5,829 nt of DNA, from positions 1-5,829 of the forward strand of contig JAFAFY010000287.1 in the NCBI GenBank assembly GCA_023423235.1, written 5' to 3'. How positions within the stretch are numbered: the stretch's first letter is position 1; every line of letters begins with the position of its first letter. Below, in pieces: positions 1 to 5,168 of the stretch. The DNA comes from Pseudomonadota bacterium. GTDB taxonomy: Bacteria; Pseudomonadota; Gammaproteobacteria; Xanthomonadales; Xanthomonadaceae. The notes under the pieces were generated by a model that saw only the letters and a program-made list of their open reading frames with translations, did no database searches and was not told the origin of the DNA. The translations under genes were made by a program, and so were the position numbers.

Positions 1-86
1 ACATCCTCGACAGCGAGCCCGGCTTCGTCGCCAGCGGCGTGACCGCGCTGTCGACCCATGTGTACCGGGTGGCGCGGCGAAGCTGA
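1..86 (+). CDS. C-terminal end of an unidentified protein (5' partial)
   Basis: The gene enters from before the window, and only its last 27 codons plus a TGA stop (84-86) are visible, reading from base 3. The reading frame was chosen by codon bias: 25 of the 27 sense codons end in G or C. One of the other frames hits a stop at base 40, and the remaining one has poorer third-position bias. The visible tail reads ILDSEPGFVASGVTALS and then THVYRVARRS. It has no cysteine, no membrane segment and no motif I can assign, so no function is proposed. It points away from the window start and is convergent with the ferritin gene, with 213 bp between them. Confidence 0.6.
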   Translation, partial: ILDSEPGFVASGVTALSTHVYRVARRS

Positions 87-299
87 CGTGACGGGTTGCC
101 TTCGCTGCCGCGTGTAACGCCCGCACCCCAACCGCGCTGCCGCGGGCGGGACAGGCCCCGAATCGGGGATCGCTGCATTCCGGATACAGCCCATCCGATC
201 GGTGTCGGATCAGGAAACACGGATCGCGCTGATTCTGCCTGGGGCCCTCTCCCGCCCGCGGGCGCGGGGTTGCAGTGCGAGGGCAAGCCAGCCGGGCGC
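87..299. other. Gene-free intergenic stretch with short GC-rich palindromes
   Basis: No reading frame here has convincing coding bias. The stretch separates the stop codons of the partial gene and the minus-strand ferritin gene. It holds three small inverted repeats: CCCCG/CGGGG at 156-168, ATCCGA/TCGGAT at 193-210, and a perfect 12-bp palindrome at 253-264. None is followed by a run of T on either strand, so none is a canonical intrinsic terminator. The GC-rich palindrome at 253-264 is the best candidate for a 3' end structure of the ferritin transcript, but this is only inference. Confidence 0.5.
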
Positions 300-797
300 T
301 CAGCCCACGCCGGCGTTGGTGCCCTCGCCGTCGCCCATGCGGCTTTGCTGGTAATTCTGCAGCCCGACCATGCGGATCAGGCGCAGCTGCTTCTCCAGCC
401 AGTAGGTGTGGTCTTCCTCGGTGTCGGCAAGCTGGGTCACCAGCACCTCGCGGCTGACGAAATCGCCATGCTTCTCGCACAGCGCGATACCCTCGGCGAG
501 ATTCGCGCGAACCTTGTATTCCAGGTCCAGGTCCTTCTGCAGCATCTCCTCGACGGTCTTGCCCGGCTCGAACGCATCCGGGCGCATGTCCGGGTCACCT
601 TCGAGAAAGAGGATGCGGCGCAGCAGCGCGTCGGCGTGCTGGGTTTCCTCTTCCATCTCGTGGTTGATGCGTGCGTACAGTACCTGCAGGCCCAGATCCT
701 CGTAGCGGCGCGAATGCAGGAAGTACTGGTCACGCGCGGCCAGCTCGCCGCGCAGCAAGGCCTTCAGGTAGTCGACGACTTCGGGATGGCCTTTCAT
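300..797 (-). CDS. Ferritin / bacterioferritin-like iron-storage protein, FtnA type without the haem methionine
   Basis: A 165-residue four-helix-bundle ferritin of the bacterioferritin sequence family. Such proteins form a 24-mer cytosolic cage that oxidises Fe(II) at an intrasubunit di-iron centre and stores it as a mineral. The ferroxidase ligands expected from E. coli Bfr are all present: Glu18, Glu51, His54, Glu93, Glu127 and His130, the last two in the motif DTEEDH. The landmarks RGELAARDQYF (16-26) and RILFLEG (61-67) are also there. The residue aligned with Met52, which coordinates the inter-subunit haem in true bacterioferritins, is Thr52 in the motif EEETQHAD. This matches my memory of Pseudomonas aeruginosa FtnA, first called BfrA, which is a ferritin and not a haem-binding bacterioferritin. 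The C-terminus carries a short Gly-rich tail (GDGEGTNAGVG) beyond the last conserved helix. The ATG at 797 gives the usual MKGHPEVVDYL start; the ribosome site before it is weak. No bfd gene is beside it. It may be annotated bfr or ftnA. Confidence 0.95.
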   Translation of the reverse strand: MKGHPEVVDYLKALLRGELAARDQYFLHSRRYEDLGLQVLYARINHEMEEETQHADALLRRILFLEGDPDMRPDAFEPGKTVEEMLQKDLDLEYKVRANLAEGIALCEKHGDFVSREVLVTQLADTEEDHTYWLEKQLRLIRMVGLQNYQQSRMGDGEGTNAGVG

Positions 798-860
798 GGG
801 TGCACTCGCGGCAGCGTGGAATGCGCGCAGTATGCCGATTCGGCCGGGACCATGATCGGA

Positions 861-887
861 TGCGAATGCAAGACTTTTGCATTCTCA
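861..887. promoter_or_regulatory. 27-bp near-perfect inverted repeat, candidate operator upstream of the ferritin gene
   Basis: Two 11-bp arms (861-871 and 877-887) pair at 10 of 11 positions around a 5-bp spacer. The inner 8 bp of each arm (GAATGCAA / TTGCATTC) are perfectly complementary. The centre is 77 bp upstream of the ferritin ATG, a typical position for a regulator-binding site. The outer part of each arm reads TGAGAATG on the minus strand, close to the TGATAATG half of a Fur box. The AATG and CATT blocks are also 11 bp apart, as in extended Fur sites. The inner bases do not match the Fur consensus, so a different regulator is equally possible. Iron control would suit an iron-storage gene. 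Confidence 0.45.
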
Positions 888-959
888 CGCAAGCCCGAAG
901 GCCACCTCCGCGCGGGGCCACCGGCCATCGCGACAGTCGCAACGGCTGGACGGCAGGCA

Positions 960-974
960 GCCAGCGCCGCTGGC
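960..974. repeat. Small inverted repeat upstream of the YegD-like gene
   Basis: The arms GCCAGCG (960-966) and CGCTGGC (968-974) are perfectly complementary around one base. It lies 49 bp before the YegD-like start codon and 3 bp before a weak -10-like hexamer, so it could be an operator. In DNA this GC-rich a 7-bp inverted repeat can also occur by chance. Confidence 0.25.
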
Positions 975-1023
975 GCGTAGACTCCCCAGCCCCCGGCTTC
1001 CAGCCACTGCGCCCCTGCCACCC

Positions 1024-2382
1024 ATGAAAATCGGCATCGACTTCGGCACCAGCTATTCCGCCGCGGCCGCGCGCATCGGCGGGCGCATCGAGCACATCCG
1101 CTTCGGCGGGCAGTCGCAGTTCCGCACGGCGGTGTTCTTTCCCACCACCCTGCCCGACCCGGCCGACTTCGCGCTGACCCCGGCGATGGAAGGCGAAGTG
1201 GCCGAGATCGTGCGGGCGATGAAATCCGAGCAGTCCCGCGAGGGCGTTGCGCCGCGCACCCAGGCCCAGCTGCATGCCGATGCGGTGCGTATCGTCCGCC
1301 GCCAGTGGCTGGAGCAGCAGATGCGCAATGCCGAGGCATCGGCTGCCGACCTGCAGGACGCGGTGTTCGGCGAGGAGGCGATCGAGCGCTACCTCGAGGA
1401 AGGCACCGGCAACCTGGTGCAGTCGCCGAAATCCATGCTCGGCTTCAACCTGCATCCGCGCGCACGCCAGACCATCACCGGCATCGCCGCACACATCCTC
1501 GAACACATCCGCCTGAGCGCCAGCCAGCAGCTCGGCACGCCGGTGCGCGAGGCGACGCTGGGCCGTCCGGTGCGCTTCCGCAGCTCGATGGGCGACGCCG
1601 GCGGCGCGCAGGCGCTGTCGATCCTGCGCGAGGCGGCCGGCATCGCCGGCTTCGACGCGATCGACTTCCTCGAGGAACCCGCCGCGGCCGCGCTGCACCA
1701 TCACGCCCTCAGTCGGCAGCGGCACACCACGCTGGTGGTCGACATCGGCGGCGGCACCAGCGACATCGCGTTGGCGGAGATCGGCGGCGAGGCCGCACCG
1801 CGCGTGCACCGCGCCTGGGGCATGCCCAACGGCGGCACCGATGTCGACCTGGCGCTGAGCCTGGCGCAGGTCATGCCGCTGTTCGGCAAGGGCGTCACCC
1901 GCATCCCGGTGCATCACTTCGTCGAGGCTGCGACCGTGCAGGACATGCCGCGCCAGCGCGAGTTCCACCAGCGCGACTTCCGCGATGTCGAGGACCCGTA
2001 CGGCAGTCGCCTGCAGGCGTTGCAGCGCGATGGCGGCACCACGCGGCTGTATCGCGGCGTCGAGGCGATGAAGGTGCGCCTGAGCGCGCACGACGACGCT
2101 GCGCACGCGCTCGACTACATCGAACCGGGGCTGCAGGTCGCGGCCACGCGCGCGGACCTGGAGGTCGCCAGCGCGCGCTTCCTCGACCATCTTGGCGCGT
2201 TGCTCGACGAGGTCGGCGCCGACCTGGCGCGCCCGCCCGACAGCCTGTTCCTGACCGGCGGCATGTCCGGCGCACCGTACGTGCAGGCAGCGGCGCGCGC
2301 CCGGTTTCCCGAAGCGCGGGTGGTGCGGGGCGATCCCTCGCTGGGCGTGGTCTCGGGACTGGCCGAACACGCGCACGGCTGA
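1024..2382 (+). CDS. yegD: YegD-like Hsp70-family ATPase (actin-fold, no substrate-binding domain)
   Basis: A 452-residue cytosolic protein that follows E. coli YegD (about 450 residues) block by block from memory. Phosphate-1 motif: IGIDFGTSYSA (3-13). VQSPKSMLG (132-140) and LGRPVRF (179-185) correspond to the VKSPKSFLG and IGRPINF of YegD. EEPAAAAL (217-224) and the phosphate-2 motif VVDIGGGTSD (238-247) follow, then GGTDVDLAL, and the adenosine motif LTGGMSGAP (410-418). The protein ends shortly after the ATPase domain, so it lacks the beta-sandwich substrate-binding domain and lid of DnaK. It should bind and hydrolyse ATP; its client or partner is unknown for the family. The ATG at 1024 is preferred because it starts directly at the first actin-fold strand. 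The frame stays open upstream to a TTG at 877, but that would add 49 Pro/Arg-rich residues and begin inside the inverted repeat. No Shine-Dalgarno precedes 1024. Confidence 0.9.
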   Translation: MKIGIDFGTSYSAAAARIGGRIEHIRFGGQSQFRTAVFFPTTLPDPADFALTPAMEGEVAEIVRAMKSEQSREGVAPRTQAQLHADAVRIVRRQWLEQQMRNAEASAADLQDAVFGEEAIERYLEEGTGNLVQSPKSMLGFNLHPRARQTITGIAAHILEHIRLSASQQLGTPVREATLGRPVRFRSSMGDAGGAQALSILREAAGIAGFDAIDFLEEPAAAALHHHALSRQRHTTLVVDIGGGTSDIALAEIGGEAAPRVHRAWGMPNGGTDVDLALSLAQVMPLFGKGVTRIPVHHFVEAATVQDMPRQREFHQRDFRDVEDPYGSRLQALQRDGGTTRLYRGVEAMKVRLSAHDDAAHALDYIEPGLQVAATRADLEVASARFLDHLGALLDEVGADLARPPDSLFLTGGMSGAPYVQAAARARFPEARVVRGDPSLGVVSGLAEHAHG

Positions 2383-2465
2383 CCCGGACGCCACGGCGGC
2401 GATTGCAATCCCGAAGTGGAATAATCGGCGGCGACCCGGCAATCGCCGCGGGTGGGGACCTGTCG
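2383..2465 (+). promoter_or_regulatory. Acylase leader with alternative hairpins, possible -10 and Shine-Dalgarno
   Basis: The 83-bp gap between the YegD-like stop and the acylase start. The 11-bp arms at 2396-2406 and 2439-2449 are perfectly complementary. The 9-bp direct repeat CGGCGGCGA (2394-2402 and 2426-2434) gives the same 3' arm a second partner: 2428-2434 pairs with 2443-2449 over 7 bp with an 8-base loop. The two folds exclude each other. A -10-like AATAAT (2420-2425) lies in the large loop but has no good -35. A strong Shine-Dalgarno, GGGGA at 2454-2458, starts 4 bases after the shared arm and is 7 bases from the ATG. There is no T tract, so this is not an intrinsic terminator. Confidence 0.45.
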
Positions 2466-5156
2466 ATGCGCAAATGGATCTGGCGGCTGCTGGCCGCTGT
2501 CGCCGTGCTCGTGCTGCTGCTGGCACTGGCCGCGTGGTGGCTGCTGCGCGGCAGCCTGCCGCAACTCCACGGCACGCTGGCGCTGCCCGGCCTCTCCGCG
2601 CCGGTGACGGTGACGCGCGATGCGCTGGGCATCGTCACCATCGACGCCGACAACGAGACCGATGCGATGCGCGCGCTCGGTTACGTGCACGCGCAGGAGC
2701 GCTATTTCGAGATGGATCTGATGCGGCGCGTGTCGGCAGGAGAACTATCGGCCCTGTTCGGCGAACGTGCGCTGGAGACCGACCGCAGGCAGCGCAAGCA
2801 CCGCATGCGCGCGCGCGTGGAGAACAACCTGGCCGCTGTCGCCGGCGGACGCCTGGCGCAGTTGCAGGCCTATACCGCGGGCGTCAATGCCGGGCGCGAG
2901 GCGCTGCGCATCCGGCCCTGGCCCTACCTGCTGCTGCGCCAGCAACCGCAGCCGTGGACAGTGGAGGATTCCGCGCTGACCGGCTATGCGCTGTATTTCG
3001 ACCTGCAGGACGCCGGCAACGCGCGCGAGCTGGCGCTGCATCGCCTGCAGGCGGCGCTGCCACCACCGCTGTTCGCACTGCTGACCCACGATGGCAGCAG
3101 CTGGGACGCGCCGCTGTTCGGCGCGGCGCGCGGCGATGCGGTGTTGCCGGATGTGGATGTGGTGGATCTGCGGCGGTTGCCGGGTGGCGCCGATGCGGCG
3201 GCGGAAACAACGGCTGCAATGCGCGCGGGCATTGGGGCAACTGCGCTTGCCACGGCAGCGCCCGCGACCGGGACTGCGGCCCTCTCACCACCGTTTGCCC
3301 TGCAAACGGTCCCCCTCTCTCCCGCCGCACGGGAGAGAGGCGTCGGCGGGTCGACTGTGGTCTGGGAGACTGCCCTCTCTCCACCGTTGGCCTTGCAAAC
3401 GGCCCCCCGCTCTCCCGCCGGGCGGGAGAGAGGCATCGGCGGGTCGCCTGCGGCGACCGATCTTGGGCGGGGCAGCAACAACTTCGCGGTGTCGGGTCGG
3501 CTAACCGGAGATGGCCGTGCCATCGTCGCCGACGACATGCACCTGGGCCTGCGTGCGCCCAACATCTGGTTCCGCGCACGGCTGCGCTACGCCGATGCGC
3601 GTGCGCCGGGCGGGCGCGTCGACGTCACCGGGTTCACCCTGCCCGGCCTGCCGGCGGTGATCGTCGGCAGCAATACCCATGTCGCCTGGGGCTTCACCAA
3701 CAGCTACGGCGACTACCTAGACTGGCAGCGCCTGCATCCCTGCACGGATGCGGCGGATTCCGGCGACGACTGCACGCCAGTGGTGCGCCACATCGAACGC
3801 ATCGACGTCGCCGGCGGCAATCCGGAGATGCTGGAAATCCGCGAGAGCGCGTGGGGACCATTGCTGCACGACGCCCCCGATGGCAGCGCGCTCGCATTGC
3901 GCTGGACCGCGCACCTGCCCGGCGCGCTGAACTTCGGCCTGGCCGACATGGCCCACGCCCGCGACCTGGACGATGCGCTGGCGATCGCCGCGCACACCGC
4001 AATTCCCACCCAGAACCTGGTCATCGGCGACCGCCGTGGCCAGATCGCCTGGCGCCTGCTCGGCCCGCTGCCTGTGCGCGGCGATGGCTGCGATGGTCGC
4101 CTCGTCTCGCGGCCACCTTCCGCAGCCGCGGAAACCGCGCACGATGGCGCCGAGCCCGCCTGCGCGCCCTGGTCCATCGCCACCAACCGCGCGCCGCTGT
4201 TGCGCTCGCCCACGGCCGACAGGCTGTGGACCGCCAACAGCCGGGTCGTCGATGGCGCCGAGTTCGCGCGCATCGGCGACGGCGGCGCCACGCTGGGCGC
4301 ACGCGCGCAGCAGATCCGCAACGCCCTGTTCGCGCGCGAGCGTTTCCGCGAGCAGGACCTGCTCGACATCCAGCTCGACGACCGCGCCGTGCTGATGACG
4401 CGCTGGTGGGACCTGCTCCGCGACCAGGCCGCGCAGGCCAATGCCGACAGTGCGCCATCGCTGCAGGCACTGGCCGCGGCGTCGGCGCAGTGGCAGGGCC
4501 ACGCCAGCGTCGACTCCGTCAGCTATCGCCTGGTCCGCGCCTGGCGGCTGGCCGTGCACGCACGCCTGATCGACGGCCTGGCCGCGCCCGCAGCGTCAAC
4601 GCTTGGCGATGATTTCACCCTGCCCGAGCTGGCCAATTTCGAAGGCGTCGCCTGGCCGCTGCTGCAGCAGCGCCCCGACCACCTGCTGCCGCGGCGGTTC
4701 GCCTGCGCGCAAGTCGATGGGGATCTCTGCACACCAGCCGCCGATGGCTGGCTGGCGCTGCTCGAAGATGCCGCGCGCGAGGTCCAGGGCGACCTCGGCG
4801 CGCGGGGCCCGCTGGCCGAACGCAGCTGGGGCGAGCGCAATACCGCGGCGATCTGCCACCCGCTGGCCGGCGCCATTCCCCTGATCGGCAGGCGTGCGCT
4901 GTGCATGCCGGCCGACCCGCTGCCGGGCGACGGCATGCTGCCGCGCGTGCAGGGCCCGGATTTCGGCGCCTCCCAGCGCATGGTGGTGGCGCCCGGCCAC
5001 GAGGCCGACGGCATCACCCACATGCCCGGCGGCCAGAGCGGACATCCGCTGTCGCCGTTCTGGGGCGCCGGCCACGCGGACTGGGTACAAGGCCGCGCCT
5101 CGCCGTTCCTACCCGGCCCCGGCCGCTACGCCTTGCGACTGGTGCCCGGCGAATAG
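2466..5156 (+). CDS. Penicillin-acylase-family Ntn-hydrolase precursor (exported amide hydrolase)
   Basis: An 896-residue precursor of the penicillin amidase family (S45), which hydrolyses amide bonds of acylated substrates such as beta-lactam side chains or acyl-homoserine lactones. It starts with RKWIWR and a hydrophobic segment (about 8-27), a Sec signal or membrane anchor, so it should act in the periplasm. The alpha-chain part has the family block ALGYVHAQERYFEMD and SAGELSALFGE. The predicted nucleophile and beta-chain N-terminus is Ser337 in GRGSNNFAVSG. Counting from it, His is at beta23 (His359) and Val at beta70, as in AHL and cephalosporin acylases such as PvdQ. Asn517 (PTQNLVIGD) fits the oxyanion Asn. 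MPGGQSGHPLSP (853-864) is the C-terminal family block. Eight cysteines lie in the beta part, in close pairs (426/436, 542/566, 747/755, 797/813), consistent with disulfides. Ser337 comes much later than in PvdQ (about 217) because of a long Ala-rich linker with two in-frame copies of a DNA repeat (272-329). The substrate cannot be told from sequence. The ATG at 2466 has a good Shine-Dalgarno. Confidence 0.93.
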   Translation: MRKWIWRLLAAVAVLVLLLALAAWWLLRGSLPQLHGTLALPGLSAPVTVTRDALGIVTIDADNETDAMRALGYVHAQERYFEMDLMRRVSAGELSALFGERALETDRRQRKHRMRARVENNLAAVAGGRLAQLQAYTAGVNAGREALRIRPWPYLLLRQQPQPWTVEDSALTGYALYFDLQDAGNARELALHRLQAALPPPLFALLTHDGSSWDAPLFGAARGDAVLPDVDVVDLRRLPGGADAAAETTAAMRAGIGATALATAAPATGTAALSPPFALQTVPLSPAARERGVGGSTVVWETALSPPLALQTAPRSPAGRERGIGGSPAATDLGRGSNNFAVSGRLTGDGRAIVADDMHLGLRAPNIWFRARLRYADARAPGGRVDVTGFTLPGLPAVIVGSNTHVAWGFTNSYGDYLDWQRLHPCTDAADSGDDCTPVVRHIERIDVAGGNPEMLEIRESAWGPLLHDAPDGSALALRWTAHLPGALNFGLADMAHARDLDDALAIAAHTAIPTQNLVIGDRRGQIAWRLLGPLPVRGDGCDGRLVSRPPSAAAETAHDGAEPACAPWSIATNRAPLLRSPTADRLWTANSRVVDGAEFARIGDGGATLGARAQQIRNALFARERFREQDLLDIQLDDRAVLMTRWWDLLRDQAAQANADSAPSLQALAAASAQWQGHASVDSVSYRLVRAWRLAVHARLIDGLAAPAASTLGDDFTLPELANFEGVAWPLLQQRPDHLLPRRFACAQVDGDLCTPAADGWLALLEDAAREVQGDLGARGPLAERSWGERNTAAICHPLAGAIPLIGRRALCMPADPLPGDGMLPRVQGPDFGASQRMVVAPGHEADGITHMPGGQSGHPLSPFWGAGHADWVQGRASPFLPGPGRYALRLVPGE
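3279..3360 (+). repeat. In-frame double-hairpin repeat, copy 1, in the acylase spacer region
   Basis: An 82-bp unit that matches copy 2 at 72 of 82 positions without gaps. It contains two consecutive perfect stems: ACCGTTTGC/GCAAACGGT (3290-3310, 3-base loop), then an 11-bp stem (3314-3324 with 3330-3340, 5-base loop). A coding stretch does not normally show such structure. It looks like the small palindromic repeats found scattered between genes in Xanthomonadaceae. In the acylase frame it encodes the segment from Ala272 on, including ALSPPFALQTVPLSPAARER. All three forward frames are free of stops across it. Confidence 0.85.
3372..3453 (+). repeat. In-frame double-hairpin repeat, copy 2, in the acylase spacer region
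   Basis: The second 82-bp unit, starting exactly 93 bp (31 codons) after copy 1, with 11 bp between them. Both hairpins are recognisable but degraded. The first stem (3383-3403) keeps 7 of 9 pairs. The second (3407-3417 with 3423-3433) keeps 10 of 11. It encodes ALSPPLALQTAPRSPAGRER and GIGGS, parallel to copy 1, and ends 20 bp before the codon of the predicted nucleophile Ser337 (3474-3476). Confidence 0.85.
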
Positions 5157-5168
5157 ACGCGCCGCGTC
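5156..5168. repeat. Short inverted repeat across the two convergent stop codons
   Basis: GACGC (5156-5160) and GCGTC (5164-5168) pair around three bases. The structure covers the last base of the acylase TAG and two bases of the opposing TGA. It is too short and has no T tract, so it is not a convincing terminator. With only 10 bp between the stop codons, the two transcripts must overlap or end inside the opposing gene. Confidence 0.3.

Larger units (their letters stand above)
798..1023. promoter_or_regulatory. Divergent intergenic region between the ferritin and YegD-like genes
   Basis: These 226 bp separate two divergently oriented genes, so promoters for both must lie here or overlap the gene starts. 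It contains the least GC-rich patch of the area (about 861-887), which is also a strong inverted repeat. No clear pair of sigma70 boxes could be found for either gene. For the plus-strand gene the best -10-like hexamer is TAGACT at 978-983 (4 of 6 consensus bases), without a recognisable -35. A second, smaller inverted repeat (GCCAGCG/CGCTGGC, 960-974) lies just before it. The last 43 bases before the YegD-like ATG are C-rich and hold no Shine-Dalgarno. Confidence 0.5.

Noticed and set aside
96..980. 294-codon plus-strand open frame opposite the ferritin gene
   Set aside because: It overlaps the ferritin on the opposite strand. The ferritin has complete catalytic residues, and this frame has no family signature.
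877..1023. TTG-initiated N-terminal extension of the YegD-like protein
   Set aside because: It would start inside the inverted repeat and add 49 Pro/Arg/Ser-rich residues ahead of a normal actin-fold first strand.
1731..1738. GCTGGTGG (E. coli Chi octamer), also at 4402-4409
   Set aside because: The octamer is expected by chance in GC-rich coding DNA with frequent CTG and GTG codons, and Chi sequences differ between lineages.
1305..2465. Upstream in-frame extension of the acylase reading frame
   Set aside because: The frame is open by chance across the YegD-like gene. The ATG at 2466 has a good Shine-Dalgarno and starts with a proper signal or anchor segment, and the upstream translation is Arg-rich junk.
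2383..2465. Rho-independent terminator after the YegD-like gene
   Set aside because: The stems are strong, but no T run follows on either strand. The 3' arm leads straight into a Shine-Dalgarno.
730..2526. 598-codon open frame on the minus strand
   Set aside because: It lies opposite the YegD-like gene, which has clear actin-fold motifs throughout. The minus-strand product is Arg/Ala/Gly-rich without recognisable domains, as expected for a shadow frame in very GC-rich DNA.
3279..3453. CRISPR-like or simple tandem repeat
   Set aside because: There are only two units, with 11 bp between them, 88% identity and internal hairpins, and they lie in a continuous coding frame. This is neither an array with unique spacers nor a microsatellite.
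2474..4612. 712-codon plus-strand open frame overlapping the acylase
   Set aside because: It is in another frame of the acylase gene, with low-complexity Arg/Ala/Pro translation and no motifs. The acylase frame carries all family blocks.
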